From Streptomyces sp. A3M-1-3 (GTDB lineage Bacteria > Actinomycetota > Actinomycetes > Streptomycetales > Streptomycetaceae), in assembly GCF_024213665.1 (NCBI RefSeq), contig NZ_JANAVP010000026.1, forward strand, positions 1 to 64,000: a DNA stretch of 64,000 bases. The letters run 5' to 3'. Each line of letters starts with the position of its first letter. Position 1 is the stretch's first letter. Below are positions 38,029 through 48,600 of this stretch, one piece after another. Under the pieces are notes generated by a model that was given only the letters and a program-made list of their open reading frames with translations, did no database searches and had not been told where the DNA came from. Both the position numbers and the translations under genes were made by a program.

Positions 38029-38095
38029 CTGACCTGCACGAATGGTCTTTCGGCTGTTTCACGCTCGTGCGCGTTGATGCAGCCGGAAGTCCCAG
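38029..38095 (+). repeat. Direct repeat B (pair with 30622-30690)
   Basis: It begins CTGACCTGCACGAATGG and continues with GTCTTTC, TTTCACGCTCGTG, GCGTTGATGCAG and a CCC run, the same order as repeat A. It lies 48 bases before a decayed gene. Together A and B bracket about 7.4 kb holding the kinase and Gabija. Confidence 0.55.
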
Positions 38096-38142
38096 AAAAG
38101 TCCCTGAAGACTCCCACTGCCGACGGTCACTCTTTCGGCTCT

Positions 38143-39586
38143 ATGCAGAGCGTGGGGGTGCGGTGTGGGCTGGTGACTGTGCATCCGTGGTCCGCCTTGA
38201 ACGAACGGCAACGCGCGCTTCTCGAACGGCTGGCGGTCGGTGAAGAACCCGGAGCCTGGGCACCGGGGGATTGGCCCTCGGCCTATGCCCTGCGCGACCG
38301 TGGACTTCTGCGGGTCAGCACAGGTAACGGGGATATCCATGCGGGGGTCACCGAGGCCGGCCGGTTCTACCTTCGGCGTGGTCATCATCCCGACGACCCG
38401 GCGTTTGCAGACGGTGGTGTCCAGGCGGTGTCTGCCGGGTCACCGGCACCGGCGAAAGGCGGCGGGAGGCGGGAGGCGGGAAGCCACGGGCCGAACGCGC
38501 CATCCGACGCCGTACGGTGAACGGCCCATCGCTCGGGCTCGCCGCGCGAAGGCGCAGGAGTTGGTCGCGTGCCTGGTTGCAGAGGGGCGTGTCCGTCTCG
38601 CCGACCCCGATGACGATGAGGTCGCCGAATGGCGGCGCGTCGTCGATTACGCGAAGCGGCACGGCCTGGAACCGCAAGGCAAGCGCATCGAGAAGGCCCA
38701 CTTCGGCGCACATGGGCTGGAGATATTCCTTACGGAAGGCCCGCATCCCAACTCACGCAGCCAGAGACCGAAAGACGACACATCGGTGGTCCCGGTCCCC
38801 ACGCGACTGGGTTCCCTCCATCGAGCTGTGGCTGCGCTCAGGGACGATGAGGGGCGGCTGCTGATTCCGCCCGTGCTCCGCCGTAGGTCACTCCTGATAC
38901 TGCAGGCGCTGGCCGCCGAGGCGATGAGACGAGGGCAGGAAGTGAGGGAAGGCCGGTCGTACTTCTCGCGGCGCGACGGCGGAGTGGACGTGGTCGGCGG
39001 CGGCTTCACGTGCACCGTCACTGTCAGGCAGGAGTTCCCGCAGTCCACGAATCCGGAGCGCTCCGCACGTCTCGTCGTAGAGCTTGGCCACGGTCGGTCC
39101 AGCCGGCCGAGCCGCTGGCGAGATCGGAAGGACCGGGTGCTTGAGGACGCCTTGGGCGTGATTCTCGGGGAGATCGAGGAGCGAGCACTGGAGGATGCCC
39201 AGCGCAGGGAGAGCGAGGAACGGGCCAGGGACGAGCGTGAGGTTCGCTGGCGGGCGGCCATGGCGAAGGCAAAGGAACGAGCGGTTCGGGATCAACTCGC
39301 CGAGGTGCTTCACGAAGAGGCAAGGCGCTGGCGGGAGGCTGCTGAATAGGGTGAGTACTGCGACGCTCTGGAACGTCGTCTTGCCGAATTGGGCAGCGCT
39401 CCGACTGAGTCGGATCCGGCTGCGCCCCGACGCTGGCTGGAGTGGGCACGTGGCTACGTGCGGGCGATCGACCCTTTGGGCCAGCCTTGGGGGATGCCGA
39501 CTCTGCGTGATCCGACACCAGAGGAGCTGAGGCCGTATCTGCAGGGATGGAGTCCTTACGGTCCCGAACGGCAGACTGGACGATGA
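38143..39586 (+). pseudogene. Conserved actinobacterial hypothetical gene with a frameshift and a premature stop
   Basis: The first frame gives WSALNERQRALLERLAVGEE through EAGRFYLRRGHHPDDPAFAD. The coding then moves to another frame (GERPIARARRAKAQELVACL onward) near 38460-38490, where a GGGAGGC motif is repeated and slippage is likely. The second frame is stopped by TAG at 39347-39349 but continues in frame with EYCDALERRLAELGS and WLEWARGYVRAIDPLG to 39586. The intact protein would be about 480 residues, with a helical charged C-terminal half. Its function is unknown. Confidence 0.72.
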
Positions 39587-40262
39587 CACGCGGGGCGAGC
39601 AGCCCGCCGACTGACCGGTTTCTAATGAGCACCATGTGGAGTGCGTGGCGATTCTTGAGCCGGAGAAGAAGGACGCCTGACCTGTATGTCCGGGGCCTGT
39701 GCGTGATGTGCGTCGGGGTCGTTACGGGCGATTCCCAGGCGTATGTTCGACGCACGCGACGCATGTGGGACGCATGCCCGACGTGCATTATGACGGTTCG
39801 TCACCACGAAGCAGCCGCTTTCTCGGCAGGATAGAGACCCCGGTCGAGGAGGTGGTTGCTGTTTGGCCGGATGGCCTCGAATGGACCCGGCAGGCGGGAG
39901 GGGTCACCTTCGGGCGGCAATCAAGTTCCGTGGCCACATCAGGAATCTGATACTAACTCACCAGCGGCCACTGTCTCGATCGCCCTGTGTTGGGCCAGAC
40001 GGCGAAGGAGAGGTGTCGGGACTGAGCCTGTTCAGTCGGGGGCGGCGTGGCCGAGGTGATGCCTTGGTCGGCTGATGAAGGGCCGAGGTGAAGGACCTCG
40101 TCGAGGCCCATTTTGGATACGCCCACCCATAGGCCGAGGTCCTCGCACTACGATGTGATCGGGGGGATCTCGGTGTCTCGGCGTGCGCGCGGGTAACCGG
40201 AAGGTCAGCATTTCGCGAGCTCCTCCGCCGACCGCTTCTTCGCAGTCCGCCAGGAGCGCAAC
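39587..40262. other. Intergenic region, 676 bases
   Basis: No credible gene on either strand. Near 40082-40150 the motif GGCCGAGGT occurs repeatedly in alternating contexts (CCGAGGTGAAGGACCTCG, GGCCGAGGTCCTCG) and could form hairpins before the vWA operon. A ribosome site for the next gene begins at 40250. Confidence 0.4.
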
Positions 40263-41099
40263 GTGCCGTACACGGCCGAAATCAGCCGCAGCAATCCGAC
40301 GAGCATCATCTTTCTCGTCGATCAGTCGACCTCCATGAGCGATCCCATCGGCGGTGAAGTCCCCCAGCAGAAGGCTGATGTCGTCGCCGATGCCATCAAC
40401 CGGCTCCTCACCGAGCTCTCGGTCAAGTGCGCAAAGGAAGAAGGCGTACGCGACTACTTCCACGTCGCGGTCATCGGCTACGGCGCCACCGTCGGCTCGG
40501 CGTTCGCGGGCTCTCTCGCCGGCCGGGACATCGTTCCACTCAGCGAGGTGGCGGACAACCCGGCCCGCGTTGACGAGCGCAGCAAAAAGGTGCCCGACGG
40601 CGCAGGTGGTCTGGCCGAGACCACGGTCAACTTCCCGTTGTGGATGGACCCTGTCGCACATGGCGGAACCCCGATGAACCGTGCTCTTCAGTACGCCGAA
40701 AGCCTCGTGGCCAGCTGGACCGAGCGCTACCCGGCCAGCTTCCCGCCGATCGTCATCAACCTGACGGACGGAGAGTCGACCGACGGCGACCCCACTGCGG
40801 CTGCCGAGGCCATTACCTCGCACGCCACGGCCGACGGCGCGGCCCTGCTGTTCAACCTGCACGTCTCCGCCGCAGGCGGAACACCCACCGCATTCCCCGA
40901 CACCTCCGACGGTCTCCCTGACAGCTACGCTCGCACCCTCTTCTCCATGTCGAGCCCTCTGCCCAGTCATATGCGTTCGTACGCCGCCTCGCAGGGCCAG
41001 CGGGTCAGCGACACAACCCGCGGCTTCGTCTACAACGCGGACATCACCACGGTCGTCCAGTTCCTCGACATCGGCACCCGCGCGACTGAACTGCGGTGA
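40263..41099 (+). CDS. von Willebrand factor A domain protein (TerY/YegL type)
   Basis: A 278-residue soluble vWA protein with an intact metal-adhesion site (FLVDQSTSMS, GGTPMNRAL, LTDGESTDGD). It starts at GTG 40263 after CAGGAG. It is the first gene of a tightly overlapping trio with a PP2C-like phosphatase and a kinase. The same triad is known as the TerY-P module and as E. coli yegL-yegK-yegI. In that system the vWA protein is thought to be the regulated partner or scaffold. Confidence 0.88.
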   Translation: MPYTAEISRSNPTSIIFLVDQSTSMSDPIGGEVPQQKADVVADAINRLLTELSVKCAKEEGVRDYFHVAVIGYGATVGSAFAGSLAGRDIVPLSEVADNPARVDERSKKVPDGAGGLAETTVNFPLWMDPVAHGGTPMNRALQYAESLVASWTERYPASFPPIVINLTDGESTDGDPTAAAEAITSHATADGAALLFNLHVSAAGGTPTAFPDTSDGLPDSYARTLFSMSSPLPSHMRSYAASQGQRVSDTTRGFVYNADITTVVQFLDIGTRATELR

Positions 41100-41956
41100 T
41101 CACCCCACCCTGCTGCGTGTACGTCACGCACCTCGTAGCCCCCAAGTACGGGAGCACGGTAGCGGAATGCGAGGACGCCGTCGTTGTGCTCCCCAGCCGC
41201 TCACACGACTACATGCTGCGGGAACCGCTCACTGTGGGCGTCTGCGACGGGGCTACGGAGAGTGCCCTGGCCAAGGACTGGGCCCGGCTGCTGTCCCGCG
41301 TGGCGGCCGAACAAGCCATGGAGCGGCCCGACGTGCTGGCCGGCGGTGCCGCCTTCGAGGAGTTCGCGTCGTCGGCCGTGGCTCAGTGGGATCCCTGGCT
41401 CGCGCAGTACACGCAGGTGCGAGTCGCGGAAGGACGCCCGTTGAAGTGGTACGAGCACACCAAGCTCGCCGAAGGCGCCTACGCGACCTTGCTCACTGTG
41501 CGCGTCGACCCAGACTCCGATCCTGGCCCTGGCTCCGACTCCGAAGCGTCTGAACCGGCGTGGCGGTGGCGTGCCGCCGCCCTGGGGGACAGCTGTTTGT
41601 TCCATCTGCGCGACGACCGGTTGGTACGGGCGTTCCCGGTTACGGCTGCCGAAGAGTTCGGTACAGCCCCCAATCTTTTCGGCAGCCGTAACCACGACGT
41701 GGCACTGCTGGCCTGCCGTACTCGGCTCGCCGAGGGCCGGTGCGGCCCCGGAGACCGGCTGTTTCTGATGACCGACGCACTGGCGGCGTGGTTCCTGTCG
41801 GCTTCCGACCGGGACAGCGCCGTACGTCAGTTGCTGGAGTTCTCCGGGCCTGACGACCTGGGCGGGTTTATGGACTGGCTGGACGGTCTCCGGGAGTGCC
41901 AGCAGTTGCGGAACGACGATGTGGCGGTTGTCCGGATCGACTTCGAAGGGCGGTGA
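41096..41956 (+). CDS. PP2C-type protein phosphatase (YegK type)
   Basis: A 286-residue PP2C-fold protein. The motifs are compact but visible: an N-terminal acidic residue in ECEDAVVVL, VGVCDGATESALA, ALGDSCLFHLRDD, LFLMTDALAAW and a final NDDVAVVRIDF. It overlaps the vWA stop and the kinase start as GTGA on both sides, so the three proteins are made together. It probably reverses phosphorylation by the downstream kinase. Confidence 0.87.
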   Translation: MITPPCCVYVTHLVAPKYGSTVAECEDAVVVLPSRSHDYMLREPLTVGVCDGATESALAKDWARLLSRVAAEQAMERPDVLAGGAAFEEFASSAVAQWDPWLAQYTQVRVAEGRPLKWYEHTKLAEGAYATLLTVRVDPDSDPGPGSDSEASEPAWRWRAAALGDSCLFHLRDDRLVRAFPVTAAEEFGTAPNLFGSRNHDVALLACRTRLAEGRCGPGDRLFLMTDALAAWFLSASDRDSAVRQLLEFSGPDDLGGFMDWLDGLRECQQLRNDDVAVVRIDFEGR

Positions 41957-44139
41957 ACGTGGTCACGTCTGTCGGTCCGCAGCGGCAGTTCCCCAGCGGT
42001 GCAGCCTATGCGGAGGCACTGCAGCACACGCAACTGTGCTTCCGGCACCCCGAGCTCAAGGGCGCACGGCCGGAACTGACCAAGCTAGGTCTGCCCCGGG
42101 CCATCTCCGGCGCCTTCGCGAGCGTGTTCTCGCTGACCTCCGTCACCTCGGGGCAGCGGTATGCGGTCAAATGCTTCACCCGCTACATCCCTGACCAGGA
42201 GCGTCGTTACCAGGCCATCAGCGCCCGACTTGCGCAACTGGATTCGGCCGAGCTCTCCCAGCAGTGGAATCTCGGCTTCGAGTACCTGCCCGACGCGATC
42301 GGCGTGGGCCAAGAGCGCTATCCGGTCCTGAAGATGGAGTGGATCGATGCCGTAACTCTGTCCTCTTGGCTCGACGACAACCACGCCGACCGGTTCGCCG
42401 TCGACCGTTTGGCCGACCGCTTCGAGTCCCTGACCCGCGATCTGTCGGCACATGAGATCGCCCACGGTGACTTCCAGCACGGCAACTTGCTCGTCGCAGG
42501 CGATGACACCCTCCGCCTGGTCGACTACGACGGCATGTACGTGCCGGCGTTGGCCGGCCTGGGTGGCACCGAGAGGGGGCACCGCAACTACCAGTCGCCC
42601 ATGCGCGGGAACGACGACTTCGGGGCGGCGCTGGACCGGTTCTCCGCCTGGGTCATCTTCCTGTCGCTCAAGGCCGTCGCCGCCGACCCCGCACTGTGGA
42701 ACCGACTGCACGAGCCGAGTGGTGAGTTCCTGCTGCTCACCGAGGAAGACTTCAAGAATCCGGCCGGCGCCACGGGGCTGCAGACGCTGCTCGCCCACCC
42801 GGATCCGACGGTGAGTGGCCTCGCGGACCACGTGAGGTCCTTGGCCTCCCAACCGCTGGACCTGCTTCCCCCGCTCGCCCAGGCCGTCCCGAAGCAGCGG
42901 ACCTCCGCCACGACGACCACCGCGGCGTCAGCCGTCCCCCCGACCGCTTCTCCCGGTACGGGTGGACTGCCTGGCTGGATGACCGGGCACGTTCCCCAGC
43001 AGGCCGCGCCGCCCTCGGCCGCGCCCGCCGCCACCTCACCGGACGGCTTCCGCACCCGGACACCGCTGGACGCCGTCATGGCCGTGCTCTGGCCGCTCGC
43101 GCTGGCCGCGACCGTCCTGATGATCGTCACCGGATTCCAGACGCCACTGTTCGGGTTCGGGGTGCCCCTCGTCTTCGCTGCCGCGCTCACCGCGTTCGCC
43201 CGGCGCCGCCGCGTGGAGCGGGCACAGTCACGGGCCGCCCTGGTCAGGCTGACGAACGAATTGGACCAGCTCGAGGACCCGGCCAAGGCAGCCGAGAGGC
43301 TGCGCAAGGACCGTGCGAAGTTCGACGCGGGGGAGACAAAGCGGGCCGCCGCCCTCCCGCGGGCCCAGGACAAGCTCACAGCCCAATACCACGCCGAGCT
43401 CAAGGAGGCCGAGAAGCGCAAGGTCCGCAAGCAGCGCGATCTCGACAAGAAGATCGACGGACTCTCGGAGGAACTCCGCAAGGCTTTGGCCAAAGCGCTC
43501 ACCGACAAGCAGTCCGCGTACGTCCGGGATCAGCTCGGCCGACGGCTGATCGCCCAGTCCCCGCCGCACGGCATCGGGTCGACACTTGCCGCTCGTCTCG
43601 CAGCTGCTGGCATTCGGACGGCAGCTGATTTCACGGGCTACCGGTCGGTGCAGAACAGCACCTACAACAACACCGGCGCCGTACTCGTGCTGAGCAGCGG
43701 CCGCGTCATCAACGTCCACGGTATCGGCGAGGCCAAGGCCATCGCCCTCGATGTCTGGCGCAAATCCGTTGTTGCGTCCGCCGTCGCCCGGCAGCCGGCC
43801 GCCCTCACCGCGGTGGAGCGGCAGTCGATCGAGCAGGGCATCGCCCGCCGCCGGGTCCAGCTCACCGACCGGCGCAAGGCTGTAGAGTCCGAGACCGACG
43901 TCTTGCGCGAGCAGGCGCGGAAGCAGCTGGAGGCCGGCCAGGAACGGCTCGCTCGGGAGAACACGCTGGCAGGCGACCGGGCCCGGCAACAGCGGCAGGA
44001 ATTTAGCCGACGCACGGTCACACTCCAGCAGAACAGCGCGCTCCACGGGACGCTGAGCGCCTCTCTGGCGGCCGTCAAGGTCCGGCAGCGCGGGCTGTCC
44101 TACGCGTGCTACGTGCGATTCCTCTATCTCGGTCGGTGA
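41953..44139 (+). CDS. YegI-like protein kinase with membrane segments and helix-hairpin-helix tail
   Basis: A 728-residue protein. A divergent kinase domain occupies about 45-300: Lys73 in YAVKCF, catalytic HGDFQHGN (171-178), metal loop VDYDG (190-194). A Pro/Ala linker follows, then two membrane helices (about 375-415), a charged coiled coil and two helix-hairpin-helix-like segments (PPHGIGSTLAARLAAAG, NVHGIGEAKAIAL). This is the layout of E. coli YegI. The HhH part suggests DNA or RNA contact by a membrane-tethered kinase. The GTG at 41953 overlaps the phosphatase stop. A longer reading from 41896 runs into that gene. Confidence 0.88.
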   Translation: MNVVTSVGPQRQFPSGAAYAEALQHTQLCFRHPELKGARPELTKLGLPRAISGAFASVFSLTSVTSGQRYAVKCFTRYIPDQERRYQAISARLAQLDSAELSQQWNLGFEYLPDAIGVGQERYPVLKMEWIDAVTLSSWLDDNHADRFAVDRLADRFESLTRDLSAHEIAHGDFQHGNLLVAGDDTLRLVDYDGMYVPALAGLGGTERGHRNYQSPMRGNDDFGAALDRFSAWVIFLSLKAVAADPALWNRLHEPSGEFLLLTEEDFKNPAGATGLQTLLAHPDPTVSGLADHVRSLASQPLDLLPPLAQAVPKQRTSATTTTAASAVPPTASPGTGGLPGWMTGHVPQQAAPPSAAPAATSPDGFRTRTPLDAVMAVLWPLALAATVLMIVTGFQTPLFGFGVPLVFAAALTAFARRRRVERAQSRAALVRLTNELDQLEDPAKAAERLRKDRAKFDAGETKRAAALPRAQDKLTAQYHAELKEAEKRKVRKQRDLDKKIDGLSEELRKALAKALTDKQSAYVRDQLGRRLIAQSPPHGIGSTLAARLAAAGIRTAADFTGYRSVQNSTYNNTGAVLVLSSGRVINVHGIGEAKAIALDVWRKSVVASAVARQPAALTAVERQSIEQGIARRRVQLTDRRKAVESETDVLREQARKQLEAGQERLARENTLAGDRARQQRQEFSRRTVTLQQNSALHGTLSASLAAVKVRQRGLSYACYVRFLYLGR

Positions 44140-44277
44140 GACCGCGTCCCGCCAGGGCCCGTGGCGCAAATTGGTCGTGTCAAGGCATCGCGTCCTGGCG
44201 TTGTCATTCCCGGCCGTCTCGACCGGACGCTCATGTGACACTCCGGGCGTTCGAGATGGGTCCAGCGCCTGCGTTCG

Positions 44278-45032
44278 ATGCTGAACAAGGCTCTGGCGGA
44301 GGAGGATTCGCGGGGGCGAAGGTGGACGGATGCCCGGTACGGCTGCTACGCCTTCTTCGACTACGACGGCGAACCGATCTACGTCGGTCAGGCCCACGAG
44401 GGGCTCCGCATCCGTGTCCGACGGCACTTGGTGACGCAGCCCACCAACGCCGTCGCCATGGGCATCCTCGACGTACAAGAGGTCGCGGAGATGGAGCTGT
44501 GGCCGCTGTGGGAACTGAGCGAGCATCCCGAGCGGACGGAGAGGAAGACCGCGGCCGAGTTCCTGAACCGGCTCGAACGCGCGGCATACCTCCAGGCCGT
44601 CGAACGCAGCCGGTTCGGCACAACCTTGAACGAGAAAGCCCCCCACAGCGCCACCCCCACCCCCCTTCAATGCGGTTCGCGCTCGTGGACGAACAGACGC
44701 GGTCAGAGCACGGCCATGCCGACGTGCGCATCGCACGCCGCGCAGCGACCATCGCCCGCATCTCGTCACTCTTCTTGGAGCGAGGTGAGGTATCAGACGG
44801 TGCCCGTCGCTCGCTAACGCTCCAGGCGGCCCGACTGACCCATCTGGCCGCTTCCCGTCTGGCATATGTGCAGGGCCGCCCCGACCCCGCTCCGGGGCTC
44901 ATCGATGCCCCCAGGCTCCTCGGCGACAACCAACGGACCATGCGTGACACCACCCGAGTCCCGAAAGGCGTTACTGACGGGCAGGTGACGGACGCCCTAC
45001 CGAGTGGGAGGCATGGCAGTTGGCGCAGATGA
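44278..45032 (+). pseudogene. GIY-YIG nuclease-domain gene with frameshift
   Basis: From ATG 44278 the first frame gives a GIY-YIG domain: YGCYAFFDYDGEPIYVGQ, RIRVRRHLV, and a late ERAAYLQAVERSRFG. After TTLNEKAPHSA the frame becomes low quality. From about 44670 a neighbouring frame carries good coding (MRFALVDEQTRSEHGHADVR, LTLQAARLTHLAASRLAYVQ) up to 45032. The switch lies in the C-rich run at about 44640-44667, where a one-base slip would join them. It is either inactivated, phase-variable or a sequencing error. Confidence 0.65.
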
Positions 45033-45217
45033 AGCCGGGCTGGTGCCTCATCATCTCTGCGGTGGCGCAGGCGAGCAGGGCGATGAGTTCAGCCTGGCGG
45101 TCGGGGGAGAGGATGAAGACGTTTGATGAGTGTCGCCACGGGGTGGGTCGTGTCGATGTATGCGGCTCGGGTCCGCGAGCGCAGGAGGACGTTGAGGGTT
45201 TCGCGGGCGTCACGGAG
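44971..45217 (-). pseudogene. Remnant of a small hypothetical protein
   Basis: Two minus-strand frames show coding character in sequence: RDARETLNVLLRSRTRAAYI with DTTHPVATLIKR, then in another frame LSPDRQAELIALLACATAEM with RHQPGFICANCHASHS. A one-base shift near 45115-45120 would join them into a protein of about 80 residues with a C-terminal CxxC. No full-length start was found. The family is unknown. Confidence 0.4.
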
Positions 45218-45395
45218 TGAGGCGCGCGGGTTCGCGGAATCCTGAACCTGAAACGACCCGCACCCGGACCCGCGGTTTAGCGGGCGGGGGTACGGATTTC
45301 GGGTCCGCGTGGGTCAGCTTTGTCGGCCCCACCGCGCCTGTGGAGTTTGGCTCGGATGCCGCGTTGGTGGCGTGCTCCCTCGGCTGGGCGGTCCT

Positions 45396-45544
45396 AGGGT
45401 TGACGGCCTGGACGATGAATGACTGCATGCCGTCGGCGGCCCGGTGGGGCGGAGTGATCTTGATGTCGGTGACGCCAGCCGCTTCCAGGCCGTGGCGGTA
45501 CTCGGCGAGGGAGGGGCACCAGCGATGTGGCCGACGTAGTTGCC
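45396..45544 (-). pseudogene. Decayed 3' end of an arsenite methyltransferase gene (arsM)
   Basis: The minus strand reads GNYVGHIAGA in one frame and, after a shift near 45515-45525, SLAEYRHGLEAAGVTDIKI followed by TPPHRAADGMQSFIVQAVNP. These match the conserved C-terminal end of ArsM (YVGCIAGAL, EEYxxGLxAAGFTDI, HxVADGMHSAIVRA). The methyltransferase core is absent. It is a gene fragment left by earlier rearrangement. Confidence 0.7.
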
Positions 45545-45612
45545 GCGCTCGGTCCGCTGGTCGAGCCTTTACTGTCTGTTCGCCCAACCGACGCTGAAGA
45601 CCGATCACGGTG

Positions 45613-48600
45613 TCAGCGCGCGGCGAGGTCAAGTACGGCTACGCAGAGCGGACCTTCCTGGTTGGTGAAGGGGTTGTGCACGACAGTATCTGGTGACGCG
45701 GATTCGAGGACGCGGATGGCCTCTGTCGCGTCCAGCTGCGGCAGGGCACCCGCTTGCCGCAGTACCACGGCGAAAAGATAGATGCGTTGCAACTTTTGCG
45801 CTTCCGGCTGTGCGTCGGCAATCGGGTCCCAGGGGGCCGCCAGTATTGGGCTGTCCTCGCGAATACCCATTGGGTCGCTTAGGGCGGCCTTGAATGCCTC
45901 GATGGCGTCCGCGTCCACTCGTAGCCGCCGCATCAGTGGCTTCGCGAACATGGGTAGGTAGAGGTCCGAGAGTCCCATGCGGATTCGCGTGTGAGCGCGG
46001 GTTGCAAGGGCTGGAAGATCTTGCGGTTTGGCTGCACCGAAGGCGATGGCCAACATCTCGCTCCAGTCGAGCCGCTCGCGGGTTGCGGGGTCTGCTTCGA
46101 ACCACGTTTCGAGGTCTCGGAGCGCGGCGATGGACAAGCTGTCCGCTGGAAACAGTTGTGTGTAGGCGGCTAGCTCTTCGTTTACAAAGGCATGGCCTGA
46201 CCGCGTGTCAACGGCGTCCTCGGCGAGGATGGCCTTGAACACCTCATCGGGCACATTCCAGCTGTCGCGGTCCAGCACCGAGTCGAGGACCTGGTCCTTC
46301 CGATGGTGGCCCGTTCGGTTGAGCGCTGCCACGATCGAACGAAGGACTCCCTCGTCGCCTCTGTTCTCTTCTTTGGCCCACACCAGGAAGCCCCAATCCT
46401 GGCGGAGGTCTGCATCACTTTCGGCCTCGTTGCGGAGCATCTCGGCGATGGTGGGATATCGGGAAACGACTGTTGCGAGCGCTGACATAACGTGGCGCCG
46501 TTCTTCGCTGGCGGTACGGCGCTGACTGTCGGACTTTCCGTTCAGCCGCTCGAAGATCCCATCGCCGAAGTGAGCGTGCAGTCCTTCCCAGTTTTCGGCG
46601 ACGAGGTCGACAAGAATCTGATCCACGTCACCGTCGTGGAGGACATCCAGTCTGACGCCGGGCACACCGGGGTAACCGAGGGTTTCCCTGACACTGTCGA
46701 TCAGTGTGAGGTCACCGAGCATGAGCATGCCGATCCACGCCAGTTGGCGGCGCTCTTCGAGTTCAGGGCCGTAGGCGCACAGTTCGTCCGTGATCTCACC
46801 GCGCAGCCATTCCATCTCGGGCGTCTGTGCGCCGGAGCCCATTAGGTTGTTGTGGGCTTGCTGGTGGCGTTTGATCGATTGGATCAGCCCGATGAAGGCG
46901 TTCCGGCGAATCCCGGTATCCGGTTCGTTCTTCCATGCCACCATCACGCCGAGGAGGTCGGCCGCGGCGAGTGAGCTGCGTGCAAGTTCGAATGCCAGAA
47001 CTTCGCGTAGCTCTGGTTCGATGTGCTTGAGCAGGTTGAGAGTTTTGTTGACGATCAGGAGAGAGGGTTCGTCGGTCCTGCCGCAGTAGGCCCTGAGGAT
47101 GGCGGCTGGAATGGTGTCCGAAATCCCTGACGAGATGGGCCTTGTGTCGTGGATGAGCTTGTCGGCGAACTCACGGACAGTCGGCTGCTCAGGCCAGGCG
47201 TTGATGACCGCTGGGACATGCCACATCAAGAAGTGGGGGGAAACCGCGGTGCACAGTGCCGCCAGCTCGGCTGGGTCGTAGCTGGCAAGCGCCTCCCTCG
47301 CGGATTCGGTTTCGGCATCGGGTTCCCGGACGGCAGTCTCGAACTGCTTCCAGGCATCGGCCACAGCCTGAGCAACGACAACGCGCTCCTCGGTCTGCGC
47401 ATGCGCGTCGGACTGGCGCAGCAGGGACACCAGGACGGCAAAACCCTCCCTTGGACCAAGCACGTCGATGGCTACGCCTGCCATCGGCGCGGCTTCGGCG
47501 AAGTCGCCGCGAAGCCGGCTGGAGAGGACGGTCCGGACGTACTCGTCGTCTGCGTACCGCTCGACCAACGTGCGGGCCGCGGCGTACGGCCGGGCGGCGT
47601 CCAGACCGCGCAACAGCACCACCTGGGCCTCAGCGGGTGGCAGCGCGGTGGCGAGGCCGGCTACGCGGTAGGGCTGTATATTCCGCAATCCGGTGTCCAC
47701 GTAAGGGTGGAGAGCCTGAGCGAATGCCGGATCGTCGCGCCACTGCTGGGGAATCATGCCGACGTCGAAAAGGATCAGCCCGCCTTCCTCCGGGTCTGCG
47801 AGCTCAGCAGCCACCCATGCCTTGAAGCGGCTGTCGCCGGCGAAGGCGTTGCACGCCAGGGTCCATGCAAGGCCACGGTCGCCACCATTGCGACCGTTCG
47901 TCTGCAAGGTCTCCAGCGCGAACTCCGCTGCCTGCGCATCCCCGGTGGCGGCGATGTTGACGAGGTCCGCTGCGGGCCACGGACCGGAGAGGAGGTCCTC
48001 TCGGCGAAGCAAGGACAGCAGCCAGTCTCGTTCCTCCGGACGATACAGTGCGGCATCTCCTGACGTAGTGCCGCGCTGCAGCAGGTGCAGGCCAACCAGC
48101 CGGAGTGACCTGGATGGCTGGACTCGCGCCCAGTCGACCATCCGTGTGGTTTCCGGTGCATCTGCCCACCCGTTGCCGATGGCGAGGATGGCAGAGGCCT
48201 GGGTCGCAGAGGACGGCCCAGTCTCGGTGAACGCCACCAACCGGTCGAGCAGGCGCGACCGGCCACCGAATCGGCGTGCGATGGCCAGCGCTGCGTTGAT
48301 CTTCACGTTGTCCTCTGGGTGTCTAATGCCCCAGAGCAGGTACTCGGCCGCGACGTCGTCAGCGATGTCGAGATCGCGCAGCGCCCACATGGTTGGTGAA
48401 GGTTCGGGGCGAGGCGCTGTGAGCCACCGTTTCATGATCGGTAGTAGGTGGGTGCGTGCGGCGTGGTTCGCGAGCGCGCCGGTTAGTGCAGTGATGAGGT
48501 TCGCCCGATGACGCAGCGACGGATGGGTCTCCACGCGTTCGACGAGCTGGTTGGTGTAACTGGTCTGCGATTTCGGGGTGAGCTTGACACCGGCGGCGAG

